A program made the translations under genes and the position numbers. The notes under the pieces were generated by a model, which made no database searches, had not been told where the DNA came from, and worked only from the letters and a program-made list of their open reading frames with translations. 64,000 nucleotides of DNA, from positions 1-64,000 of the forward strand of contig NZ_BMWG01000007.1 in the NCBI RefSeq assembly GCF_014651115.1, read 5' to 3'. Shown piece after piece: positions 1 through 7,442 of this stretch. Position 1 is the first letter of the stretch, and each line of letters starts with the position of its first letter. This DNA is from Streptomyces inusitatus (GTDB lineage: Bacteria > Actinomycetota > Actinomycetes > Streptomycetales > Streptomycetaceae).

Positions 1-96
1 GCGCCGGCCGGGGCCCGCCCCCCCGGCCGGAGCGGCCGCCCCCCGGGGCGGGCCCCCCCGCCCCGGGGGGGCGGGGCCCGGCGGGGGGGGGGGGCG
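1..96. other. Near-pure G/C low-complexity sequence end, probably artefactual
   Basis: Only one A and no T occur in the first 96 bases, which consist of C and G homopolymer blocks, including a run of twelve G at 83-94. The permease frame is formally open through it but encodes only Pro, Gly, Ala and Arg. From about base 97 the sequence becomes ordinary Streptomyces coding DNA. This looks like a degraded contig end rather than biology. Confidence 0.6.
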
Positions 97-2642
97 GACG
101 CCGCGGTGACGGCGGCCGACGCCGCCCCGCCGGGCGCGAGCCAGATCGCGACCGCGGCGGCCGGGACGGCTCCGGTCAGCGAACCGGCCAGCCCCAGCGC
201 CGCGCCCTCAGTCAGCACCAGCCGGGCGATCGTCCGGTCCGTCCAGCCGGTGGCCCGCAGGGTGGCGAACTCACCGGCCCGGTCGCGGATGTTCAGATAC
301 ATGACATCGCCGACGGCGACCGCGGCCAGCAGCGCCATCAGCGTCACGGCCGCGATGTCCGTGCCCCGCACCCGTACCGAGACCGCGTCGCCGAGCAGCG
401 ATCCGGCGAGCACTCCGTCGAAGGTCACGAGGGCCGCCATCAGCAGCGTGACCGAGCCCGCCGCGATCGCCGACGCGGCGATGCCGAGCAGGGCGCGGGC
501 CCGGGAGCGGGCCGTGTTCACCAGCGCCAGCCGCCCGACCCCGCCCACCGGGCGGGCCCGGCGGCCGACCGCGACGGGCGGACGCAGCGCCTCCAGCGGC
601 CTCGCCCGGGACGCCCGCCAGGCCGAGGGCACCCCGCCGAGCACCGCGACGCCGATCGCGCCGGGCACGGAGAGCAGGGCGTACGCGGTGCTCACGGCCG
701 TGTCCAGCATCGCCGACGCGGCCAGCGCGAGGCCTGCCCCCAGCACCCCGGCGAGGGCCCCGAGCACGAGCAGCTCCCCGAGCACGGCGGTGAACAGCCG
801 CCCCCGGCTCCAGCCGACGGCACTGAGCAGCCCCAGCTCCGCGCGCCGGGCGCGCACGGACGCGGCGGTGGCGTTGCCGATGAACAGACAGCACACGGTG
901 AGCATCAGGACGAGCAGCACCACGCTCTTGCGGTCCACCGCCTCAAAGACCGCGGCCACCACGTTCTTCTTGCTCCACCACTCTTGAAGCCGCAGCTCGG
1001 GGCGGCCGAAGTCGCCTGCGGGCAGCTCCACCGCGCGGGCGGCGGGCGAGGAGCCGAGCACGATGTCCACCGCCAGGCCGGTGCGGCTCGCGAGGGCCTC
1101 GGCGGCGACCCGCACCCGTTCCCGGGAGACGGCGTCGGCCCCGGTGACGCCGGCGACCGAGACGCGCACGGCGGAGATCGGGGCCCGCGCCTGCCGGTCG
1201 GTGAGCAGCCCGGCCCGGCCGAGCCAGCCGACGGCGTCGAGGGTGGTGAGCATGAGCGGCGGCTGCTGGGGATAGCCGGTGGGGGAACCGGCGGGCAGCA
1301 GCGGCTTCCCGCCGAGGCGCTCGCGTGAGGCCCGGTCCGCGCCGTGCAGCCCGGGGGCGGTGTACGCGCCCATCGGCACCCGGGCGGCGGCGTCGTACGC
1401 GGGCAGCCGCCCCGGGTCGAAGACGCCGGTGTTCCGGCCGTGCACGGCGGGCGGCGCGGCGGGGGCGGCCGGGCGCGACAGCGGGCGGAACCAGCGGTCG
1501 CGCCCGTCGAGGGCCAGTTCGGCGGAGCGCGGCACGGCCCGGGGCCGCAGCGTGCCGTCCGGGGCCGCCGTGTGGCGCACCGGTCCCGCGACCACGAGTT
1601 CGCCGAGCGGGCTGACGGTGCCCGGCGCGCTGTCGCGCACGGTGTCGGTGGTGGACAGCTCGGCCCGGTGCAGGGGCGCGCCGCCGCCGCTCCGGCGGAC
1701 CTCGGTCCGCAGGGTCAGGCCCGTCGTGGCCCCCCGGGCGCGCAGCAGGGGGAGTTCGGTGGAGTCCGCGTACCCCTCCTCGCCCTCGACCGTCACCGGC
1801 CGGCCGGGGGTGAGATAGCGGCCCGAGGTCAGCGCCCGGTCCAGGCCGAACAGCTCGGCCTCGGCCGCCGGGTCGATTCCGGCGAGGACGTAGGAGGAGG
1901 GGAAGGTGAGGACGGCGACGGTCGGCGCGAGATCGTGCCCGGCGCCGGGCCCCTGGTGGCGGCTGGTGACGCCCGCCCAGGAGAGACAGAGGACGGGTTC
2001 CTCCGAGGTGTGGAGGTTCTTCGCCGAGGGGGCTTCGTGGCGGCCCCGGCAGACCTCCGCCTCCTCGCCGGACGGCAGCCGTTCCCGATAGCGGTTGGTC
2101 ACCCGCCGGCTCCCGCCGGCCAGTGTCACCGTCGGACCCTCCTCGACGGTGATCGGGTTCGGGGTGAGGTAGACGCGCCGGCTGCTCTGCCGGATCGTCG
2201 AGAGCCCCTGGTCGTACGTCCAGTCGCGGGTGATCTCGAAGGAGCCCCGGGTCCCCCTCGGCAGGATCCGGGCGAGGTCGAGGGTGGCGCGTCCGGCCGT
2301 CGGCGCGAAGCCCAGCACGGCGATCGGGGCGGCGACCCGGACGCCGGGGGTCCGCCGGATCCGGGCCAGCTGGGCGGTGGTGATGCCGCCGTGGACGTCC
2401 GACACGGCGTTGGGCCGCACCAGGTTCAGCCGGGTCTCCAGCTCTCCGGCGGCGCTCCGGGGGCGGACGAGGATGTCGTACGCGCCCCGGGTGCGGGACA
2501 GCTCGCCGTGCACATCGAGCCGGGAGGACTCGGTCGTGGAGGAGAGCACCACGAAGGAGGAGACGGCCGTCAGCACCCCCAGCAGCAGGGCGAGCGATCT
2601 CGCGGGCCGCCCCGCCAGCTGTCGCCGGACGAAGAGAAACAC
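1..2642 (-). CDS. FtsX/MacB-type ABC transporter permease (3' end cut by window edge)
   Basis: The minus-strand frame beginning with GTG at 2642 stays open to the left edge (about 850 codons seen). The start follows a purine-rich GGAGGAGAGGAAGAGGA ribosome site. A first membrane segment lies at residues ~13-35, followed by a long extracytoplasmic region. From residue ~570 there are several membrane helices with the FtsX cytoplasmic signature RRAELGLLSAVGW, repeated later as GEFATLRATGWTDRT. FtsX-like permeases of this size export lipoproteins, peptides or lipids, or mediate peptide sensing and resistance, together with a separate ATPase. No ATPase gene is visible here; it may lie beyond the edge. 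Two Cys-rich peptide genes lie just upstream in the same direction. The last ~30 codons fall in the suspect G/C tract and should not be trusted. Confidence 0.85.
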   Translation of the reverse strand, partial: MFLFVRRQLAGRPARSLALLLGVLTAVSSFVVLSSTTESSRLDVHGELSRTRGAYDILVRPRSAAGELETRLNLVRPNAVSDVHGGITTAQLARIRRTPGVRVAAPIAVLGFAPTAGRATLDLARILPRGTRGSFEITRDWTYDQGLSTIRQSSRRVYLTPNPITVEEGPTVTLAGGSRRVTNRYRERLPSGEEAEVCRGRHEAPSAKNLHTSEEPVLCLSWAGVTSRHQGPGAGHDLAPTVAVLTFPSSYVLAGIDPAAEAELFGLDRALTSGRYLTPGRPVTVEGEEGYADSTELPLLRARGATTGLTLRTEVRRSGGGAPLHRAELSTTDTVRDSAPGTVSPLGELVVAGPVRHTAAPDGTLRPRAVPRSAELALDGRDRWFRPLSRPAAPAAPPAVHGRNTGVFDPGRLPAYDAAARVPMGAYTAPGLHGADRASRERLGGKPLLPAGSPTGYPQQPPLMLTTLDAVGWLGRAGLLTDRQARAPISAVRVSVAGVTGADAVSRERVRVAAEALASRTGLAVDIVLGSSPAARAVELPAGDFGRPELRLQEWWSKKNVVAAVFEAVDRKSVVLLVLMLTVCCLFIGNATAASVRARRAELGLLSAVGWSRGRLFTAVLGELLVLGALAGVLGAGLALAASAMLDTAVSTAYALLSVPGAIGVAVLGGVPSAWRASRARPLEALRPPVAVGRRARPVGGVGRLALVNTARSRARALLGIAASAIAAGSVTLLMAALVTFDGVLAGSLLGDAVSVRVRGTDIAAVTLMALLAAVAVGDVMYLNIRDRAGEFATLRATGWTDRTIARLVLTEGAALGLAGSLTGAVPAAAVAIWLAPGGAASAAVTAASAPPPRRAPPPRGGGARPGGRPLRPGGRAPAG

Positions 2643-2692
2643 CCGGTCCTCTTCCTCTCCTCCCGCCTTCGTGCGGGCTCTCGTGGTGGTTC

Positions 2693-2746
2693 GCCGCGTC
2701 CGCCGCGTCCGCCGCGTCCGCCGCGTCCGCCGGGTCCGCCACGTCC
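2693..2746. repeat. Six tandem copies of a 9-bp unit
   Basis: Four exact copies of GCCGCGTCC are followed by two variants (GCCGGGTCC, GCCACGTCC). The array fills the gap between the stop of the Cys-rich peptide gene at 2781 and the permease start at 2642. It may be a simple-sequence expansion or a protein-binding array. Confidence 0.8.
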
Positions 2747-2760
2747 GCCCGGAGCGGACG
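2742..2760 (-). terminator. Short hairpin downstream of the peptide genes
   Basis: CGTCCGC and GCGGACG form a perfect 7-bp stem around a 5-nt loop, about 20 nt past the stop codon of the second Cys-rich peptide. There is no T-tract. It could attenuate read-through from the peptide genes into the permease gene. Confidence 0.35.
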
Positions 2761-2780
2761 GACCCGGCGGCCGGGATCCG

Positions 2781-2996
2781 TCAGCAGGCTCCGACGGTGT
2801 GCCAGGGCTCGCAGTAGGGGCGCGGGCAGGCCGATCCATAGGCCTGGTAACAGCAGCGCTCCTGCTTGAGCCCGCCGTTGCACCTGGTCTCCTTGCGGAC
2901 CGGGCAGGCCCCGCTGGTGCAGGTGAGCGCGCGGGCCTCGGTCTCCGGCACGAGCTTGCTCAGCAGGGTGTCGCCGATCTTTCTGAGAGCTCTCAT
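2781..2996 (-). CDS. Cysteine-rich 71-aa peptide, paralogue B
   Basis: ATG at 2996 follows GAAAGGGATCAC, a good ribosome site that is also found before the neighbouring paralogue, so the longer upstream frame is not used. The first ~25 residues are a charged amphipathic segment with no Cys (MRALRKIGDTLLSKLVPE...). The rest carries eight Cys at 26, 31, 39, 48, 49, 57, 62 and 71, ending in Cys. It pairs with paralogue A (3094-3309): same length, same leader pattern, same CC doublet, same terminal Cys. There is no classical Sec signal; the hydrophobic stretch is too short, although an A-R-A motif precedes the first Cys. I infer a leader plus disulfide-rich or modified core, as in a RiPP precursor or secreted miniprotein. 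No modifying enzyme is in view. Confidence 0.8.
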   Translation of the reverse strand: MRALRKIGDTLLSKLVPETEARALTCTSGACPVRKETRCNGGLKQERCCYQAYGSACPRPYCEPWHTVGAC

Positions 2997-3093
2997 GTGA
3001 TCCCTTTCGCAGGTCCGGTTCCGGTGTCGCGCCGTTCCTCGGGGGAACCGGACCCCCGCCCGGGCGAAGGGCTGGATCCGGTGACAGGTCCGC

Positions 3094-3309
3094 TCAGCAG
3101 AACGACCGGGTGAACTCCCATTCACCGCAGTAGGCGTTCATGCAGGCAGGGGGGCGGGCCATGTAGCAGCACCGCTCATGGAGCCGATTGACGATGCACT
3201 TGTACTCCTTGCGGGACGGGCACGCCGTACCGCAGGTCACCGCTCTGGCCTCGGCCTCGGGGACCAGCTTCCGCAGTAACGCGTCGCCGACTCGCCGCAG
3301 GGCGTTCAT
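3094..3309 (-). CDS. Cysteine-rich 71-aa peptide, paralogue A (TTA codon)
   Basis: ATG at 3309 follows GAAAGGGATCGT. Eight Cys lie at 26, 30, 38, 47, 48, 56, 61 and 71. The leader MNALRRVGDALLRKLVPE and the motifs ACPSRKE and ERCCY closely match paralogue B. The leaders are far more alike than the non-Cys core residues, a pattern typical of a conserved leader with a diversifying core. Leu11 is encoded by TTA (3277-3279), the codon read by the developmental bldA tRNA in Streptomyces. A perfect TGTGA-N6-TCACA palindrome lies ~80 bp upstream. The gene is likely cotranscribed with paralogue B and possibly the permease. I recognise no named family; the function is unknown. Confidence 0.8.
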   Translation of the reverse strand: MNALRRVGDALLRKLVPEAEARAVTCGTACPSRKEYKCIVNRLHERCCYMARPPACMNAYCGEWEFTRSFC

Positions 3310-3386
3310 ACGATCCCTTTCATCGGGGATGAAGCGGCTGAAGTGGATCACTCGTCCGAACCGGGCCGCAACGCTGCGTTCATGAT

Positions 3387-3402
3387 TGTGATCCAGTTCA
3401 CA
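3387..3402. promoter_or_regulatory. Perfect CRP-type palindrome upstream of the Cys-rich peptide genes
   Basis: TGTGA-TCCAGT-TCACA matches the full two-half-site consensus of CRP/FNR-family sites. It sits 78-93 bp upstream of the paralogue A start. In the other direction it is ~210 bp from the ROK kinase start. Streptomyces Crp is known to bind sites of this type and to influence secondary metabolism; binding here is inferred. Confidence 0.5.
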
Positions 3403-3520
3403 TTGACGCTTCGCCGGGCCCCTGCACCGGCGGCCCACCGCCCCCACGCCCCCCAGCAGTAGGGGTGGCAGAATCGCCCATGGCGGACGCCGTCCGCCGC
3501 CGGCCCCTGGTGGGCGACCT

Positions 3521-3532
3521 CATCACGTGATG
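3521..3532. promoter_or_regulatory. 12-bp perfect palindrome upstream of the ROK kinase
   Basis: CATCACGTGATG is a perfect palindrome about 80 bp before the GTG start of the ROK kinase. A GGCGGAC/GTCCGCC inverted repeat lies just before it (3482-3498). It is a plausible operator. The rest of the 3310-3612 gap holds the CRP-like site and no recognisable gene. Confidence 0.35.
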
Positions 3533-3612
3533 GCCGGCCCCACGACACCAGGGACGACGCGACCCGTGCGAGCATCCGCCCCCAACAGCTCCGCCGCTTT
3601 GGACCACGCCCT

Positions 3613-4776
3613 GTGAGCACCTATCGCGACTTCGCCCACCGGGGCTCCGCCCGGGCCACCGTCCTGCGCACCGTCGGCACCCGCGAGCGGCGCTCGCACC
3701 TCACCGCGCCCCGCGTCCCCACCGTCGGGATCGACATCGGCGGCACCAAGGTGATGGCCGGCGTCGTCGACGCCGACGGCGTCATCCTGGAGAAGGTCCG
3801 CACCGAGACCCCGCACAAGTCCAAGAGCCCCAAAGTGGTCGAGGACACCATCTGCGAACTCGTCCTCGACCTCTCCGACCGCCACGACGTCCACGCGGTC
3901 GGCATCGGCGCGGCCGGCTGGGTCGACGCCGACCGCTCCACGGTCCTCTTCGCCCCCCACCTCGCCTGGCGCAACGAACCCCTGCGCGACGCGCTCTCCG
4001 CGCGCCTCGCCGTCCCCGTCCTCGTCGACAACGACGCCAACACCGCCGCCTGGGCGGAGTGGCGCTTCGGCGCCGGACGCGGCGAGGACCATCTGGTCAT
4101 GATCACCCTCGGCACCGGCATCGGCGGCGCGATCCTGGAGGACGGCCGGGTCAAGCGCGGCAAGTTCGGGGTCGCCGGAGAGTTCGGCCATATGCAGGTG
4201 GTGCCCGGCGGACACCGCTGCCCCTGCGGCAACCGGGGCTGCTGGGAGCAGTACAGCTCCGGCAACGCCCTCGTCCGCGAAGCCCGTGAGCTGGCCGCCG
4301 CCGAGTCGCCGGTCGCCCACTCCCTCATCGACCGCGTCGGCGGAAACGTCGCGGACATCACCGGCCCGCTCATCACCGAGCTGGCCCGCGAGGGCGACGC
4401 GATGTGCGTCGAACTCTTCCAGGACATCGGCCAGTGGCTCGGCGTCGGCATCGCCAACCTCGCCGCCGCCCTCGACCCCTCCTGCTTCGTCATCGGCGGC
4501 GGCGTCAGCGCCGCCGACGACCTCCTCATCGGCCCCGCGAGAGACGGCTTCCGCCGCCATCTCACCGGCCGCGGCTACCGGCCCGAGGCCCGCATCGTCA
4601 AGGCCCAGCTCGGCCCCGAGGCCGGCATGGTCGGCGCCGCCGACCTCGCCCGCCTCGTCGCCCGCCGCTTCCGCCGCGCCAACCGCCGCCGCCTCGAACG
4701 CCACGAACGGTACGAGCGCTACGCCCAGGCCCTCCGCAACTCCGCCTCCCCCCGAGGCACCACCCCGGAGTCCTGA
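3613..4776 (+). CDS. ROK-family glucokinase-like sugar kinase
   Basis: 387 residues. The phosphate-binding motif DIGGTK is at 41-46, followed by DNDANTAAWAE and GTGIGGAI. The ROK zinc motif GHRCPCGNRGCWE is at ~200-212. There is no N-terminal winged helix, so this is a kinase rather than a ROK repressor. It would phosphorylate glucose or a related hexose at O6 with ATP in the cytoplasm. The C-terminus carries an unusual Arg-rich tail (RRFRRANRRRLERHERYERY). GTG at 3613 is the first start in frame; homologues differ at the N-terminus, so a later start is possible. It is divergent from the Cys-rich peptides and followed by a small membrane protein. Confidence 0.85.
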   Translation: MSTYRDFAHRGSARATVLRTVGTRERRSHLTAPRVPTVGIDIGGTKVMAGVVDADGVILEKVRTETPHKSKSPKVVEDTICELVLDLSDRHDVHAVGIGAAGWVDADRSTVLFAPHLAWRNEPLRDALSARLAVPVLVDNDANTAAWAEWRFGAGRGEDHLVMITLGTGIGGAILEDGRVKRGKFGVAGEFGHMQVVPGGHRCPCGNRGCWEQYSSGNALVREARELAAAESPVAHSLIDRVGGNVADITGPLITELAREGDAMCVELFQDIGQWLGVGIANLAAALDPSCFVIGGGVSAADDLLIGPARDGFRRHLTGRGYRPEARIVKAQLGPEAGMVGAADLARLVARRFRRANRRRLERHERYERYAQALRNSASPRGTTPES

Positions 4777-4942
4777 GGCCATGTCGGGATTCCGTCCGAC
4801 CGCCGCACCCCGGCGCGCGCCCCGGGGCGGCGCGCCCCGGCGTACCCCCAGGTCCGGGCGGGTCCACCCCGCGGACTCCGGCGAAACCGTACACTTCGGT
4901 TCAGTCCGCCCTCCCCGGAACCGCCCAGGAAACCCCGCAGTC

Positions 4943-5518
4943 ATGACCGTGCCCCGCCAGTCCGCCTCCCCGGACGAGACCTTCCGGCCCCCCGAGGGCC
5001 GCCGAAGGATGATCGTCCGCCGCTGGCTCACGGCGATCATCATCGTTCTCCTCGTCGGCATCCCGGCCGGCTATCTGGTGATCTCCGCCGAGCAGAGCCG
5101 CGAGAGCGGCCGGCACAAGGCGGCCGAGTCCTCCGCGAGCGGACTGCGGGACAACTGGCCGTCCCAGATGAAGCGCCGGGTCTTCGAGATCCCGATCCCG
5201 ATGAAATCCACCGACGTCGCCTACTTCGAAACCAGCAACTGGCAGACCAGCCGACTCTACGTCCAGTTCACCACCACCGCCGCCGGACTCGACCGCTTCC
5301 TCGAAGAGATCGGCACCGGCCGCGAGGCGCTGACCGAGGGCGAGATCGCCATCAGCCAGCGCCACGCCGAGACCGTCGGCTGGGACTTCGGGGGCGACCT
5401 CTCCTGGGCGAGCGTCAGCCAGACCAACCCCCACCCGCGCCCCAGCCAGGACATCACCGTCGACCAGACCGACCCCGACCGCCCCAGGGTGTTCGTCGTC
5501 TCCGCCGCCAACCCCTGA
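4943..5518 (+). CDS. Single-pass membrane protein of unknown function
   Basis: 191 residues from ATG at 4943, preceded by an AGGA-containing stretch. A cytoplasmic, charged N-terminus leads into one membrane helix (residues ~29-50, WLTAIIIVLLVGIPAGYLVI), then an extracytoplasmic domain of ~135 residues with aromatic-rich YFETSNWQTSRLYVQF and GWDFGGDLSW motifs. The frame is also open upstream, but the Pro/Arg-rich 5' part there resembles a shadow of the other frames. It follows the ROK kinase by 166 bp. I recognise no domain; it may be a membrane-tethered sensor or cell-surface protein. Confidence 0.7.
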   Translation: MTVPRQSASPDETFRPPEGRRRMIVRRWLTAIIIVLLVGIPAGYLVISAEQSRESGRHKAAESSASGLRDNWPSQMKRRVFEIPIPMKSTDVAYFETSNWQTSRLYVQFTTTAAGLDRFLEEIGTGREALTEGEIAISQRHAETVGWDFGGDLSWASVSQTNPHPRPSQDITVDQTDPDRPRVFVVSAANP

Positions 5519-5572
5519 GCGGCCCCGGCCGCCACACGGCGACAAGGGGCCGTCCGCTCGGAAAGCGGCTGT

Positions 5573-5611
5573 GTCACCCGGCCACACGGAGGGTCACCCG
5601 GTCACACGGAG
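5573..5611. repeat. Two direct 19-bp repeats, 20-bp period
   Basis: GTCACCCGGCCACACGGAG and GTCACCCGGTCACACGGAG differ at one base. The second copy contains the stop codon of the minus-strand membrane protein at 5602. A small CCGCT/AGCGG hairpin lies just left of it, at the convergent end of the two genes. Confidence 0.6.
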
Positions 5612-5952
5612 GACACCATCGCCACCAGACAGGCGAACAGACCGCAGCCGAGCACGGCTGTGGCGCAGACGGTCCCGATCCTGGACCGGGACAGCCCCTT
5701 GGCCCGCCCCACCGCCAGGACCACCGCTCCCGCGACGAAGGGGAGGGCCGCCGCCCCCAGCAGGGTGAGACCCCACCCGAGCGAGGGTGAGGCGCCTTCG
5801 GCCAGCTCCGCCCTCCCCAGGGCGCCCAGCGTGTGCTGTGCGCCATTGAATGTGAGCGGAAGAGCCGCCAGGAGGGCGGGGACGAACGCCAGGCCGATCC
5901 TGGCCACCGTGCCGAGAGCGCGGCCCGGTCGGTTCACTGTCATCGCCTTCAT
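5602..5952 (-). CDS. Small three-helix membrane protein
   Basis: 116 residues from ATG at 5952, chosen because AGGGGGAAACG precedes it; the frame is open to 5985 but without a ribosome site there. Three hydrophobic segments are seen at roughly 13-32, 52-77 and 90-112. There is no recognised domain. Its Ala/Gly/Leu composition is common among small Streptomyces membrane proteins annotated only as hypothetical. It is convergent with the preceding plus-strand gene and divergent from the PcaL-like gene. Confidence 0.65.
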   Translation of the reverse strand: MKAMTVNRPGRALGTVARIGLAFVPALLAALPLTFNGAQHTLGALGRAELAEGASPSLGWGLTLLGAAALPFVAGAVVLAVGRAKGLSRSRIGTVCATAVLGCGLFACLVAMVSSV

Positions 5953-6161
5953 CGTTTCCCCCTGCTGGCTGTTCGACGAGGACACGGCTTCGCCCTGTCC
6001 TCCAGGTGCCCCTTGACCGACGTGTACTGCCAGTATGTCCTGCCCATACGCGTCACCCCGATCGGGTTGCCGCCCGCAAGGCCGCGGCGCTCACCCTTGG
6101 GGAGGGGGGCCTCGCCCGCCCCCCTTCCGTGAGAGATTGTGAGATATGGGAGCGTGAGCGG

Positions 6162-7430
6162 GTGAGTGAGACGACGACCAAGACCCTGCAATACCGCGTT
6201 GACGGGCCGGACGACGCACCCGTCCTCATCCTGGGCCCCTCCCTCGGCACTACATGGCACATGTGGGACCGGCAGATAGCGGACCTGTCCCGCGAGTGGC
6301 GGGTCTTCCGCTACGACCTGCCGGGCCACGGCGGCGCACCCGCCCACCCCGCCGCCGCCGTCGGCGACCTCACCGACAGACTCCTCGCCACTCTCGACGG
6401 ACTGGGCATCCAGCGCTTCGGCTACGCGGGCTGCTCCGTCGGGGGAGCGGTCGGCATCGATCTGGCGCTGCGCCACCCTCAGCGCGTCGCCTCCCTCGCG
6501 CTGGTCGCCGCCTCCCCCCGGTTCGGGACGGCCGACGAGTTCCGCAGGCGCGGGGTGGTGGTGCGCACCAATGGGCTCGACCCGATCGCCCGGAGCGCCC
6601 CGGAGAGCTGGTTCACCCAGGGCTTCGCCGCGGCCCAGCCCGCGATCGTGGAATGGGCCGTGCAGATGGTCCGCACCACCGACCCCGGCTGCTACATAGC
6701 CGCCTGCGAGGCGCTCGCGGCCTTCGACGTCCGCGAGGAGCTCGGCCGGGTCGGGGTGCCCACCCTCGTGGTGGTCGGCTCGGAGGACCGGGTCACCGGG
6801 CCCGCCGAGGCCCGCACGCTGGTCGCCGGGATAGCCGACGCCCGGCTGGCGCTGGTGCCGGGGGCCTCGCACCTCGCGCCCGTGGAGCAGCCGGCCGCCG
6901 TCACCGACCTCCTGGCCGGTCACTTCGCCGGGGTCGCCCAGGACACCCACTCCGCGATCCCCGCGCCGCCCTCCGCCATGCTCTCCGCGCCCGTCGCCCC
7001 CATCGCCGAGATCGCCCCCGCGATGCCCCAGATGACCGCGTCGGGCCGCCCCGACCCGTACGAGCCGGGCATGAGGATCCGCCGGGAGGTCCTCGGCGAC
7101 GCCCATGTCGACCGGGTGGGCGCCGAGACCGACGGCTTCAACGCCGACTTCCAGGAGCTGGCCACCCGCTACGCCTGGGGCGAGATCTGGGCCCGGGACG
7201 GCCTGGACCGGCGCACCCGCAGCGTGGTCACGCTCACCGCCCTGGTCGCGGGCGGCCACCGGGAGGAGCTGGCCGTCCACACCCGGGCCGCCCTGCGCAA
7301 CGGCCTCACCCCCGACGAGATCCGGGAGATCCTCCTCCACACGGCCGTGTACTGCGGGGTTCCGGCCGCCGCCGCGGCCTTCGCGGTGGCCCGTACGGTC
7401 GTCCAGGAGGAGACCGCCCCCGGTCCGTAG
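6162..7430 (+). CDS. pcaL: PcaL-type fusion: 3-oxoadipate enol-lactonase / 4-carboxymuconolactone decarboxylase
   Basis: 422 residues from GTG at 6162. The first ~260 residues are an alpha/beta hydrolase with nucleophile motif GCSVGG (Ser92), Asp in GSEDRVTGP and His in GASHLAPVEQP. After an Ala/Pro linker, residues ~305-415 are a carboxymuconolactone decarboxylase (AhpD-like) domain with MRIRREVLGDAHVDR, RTRSVVTLTALVAGG and HTRAALRNG motifs. The two domains are successive steps of the protocatechuate branch of the beta-ketoadipate pathway, fused as known in Rhodococcus and Streptomyces. No other pca gene is in the window, so this may be a stand-alone paralogue. Two downstream genes follow closely. 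Confidence 0.85.
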   Translation: MSETTTKTLQYRVDGPDDAPVLILGPSLGTTWHMWDRQIADLSREWRVFRYDLPGHGGAPAHPAAAVGDLTDRLLATLDGLGIQRFGYAGCSVGGAVGIDLALRHPQRVASLALVAASPRFGTADEFRRRGVVVRTNGLDPIARSAPESWFTQGFAAAQPAIVEWAVQMVRTTDPGCYIAACEALAAFDVREELGRVGVPTLVVVGSEDRVTGPAEARTLVAGIADARLALVPGASHLAPVEQPAAVTDLLAGHFAGVAQDTHSAIPAPPSAMLSAPVAPIAEIAPAMPQMTASGRPDPYEPGMRIRREVLGDAHVDRVGAETDGFNADFQELATRYAWGEIWARDGLDRRTRSVVTLTALVAGGHREELAVHTRAALRNGLTPDEIREILLHTAVYCGVPAAAAAFAVARTVVQEETAPGP

Positions 7431-7442
7431 CAGGATGGGCCC

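Noticed and set aside
106-987. Long plus-strand open frame rich in Ala/Ser/Thr/Pro
   Set aside because: It lies opposite the FtsX permease, whose minus-strand frame shows clear membrane helices and FtsX motifs. The plus frame is a G/C-bias shadow.
943-2883. Long minus-strand frame of Arg/Pro/Ala composition
   Set aside because: It is in a different frame from the permease starting at 2642, has no domain and no ribosome site, and shows the Arg/Pro-rich look of an out-of-frame reading.
2997-3125. N-terminal extension of Cys-rich peptide B
   Set aside because: The frame is open upstream, but the extension overlaps the end of peptide A, is not matched in the paralogue, and the shared GAAAGGGATC site places the start at 2996.
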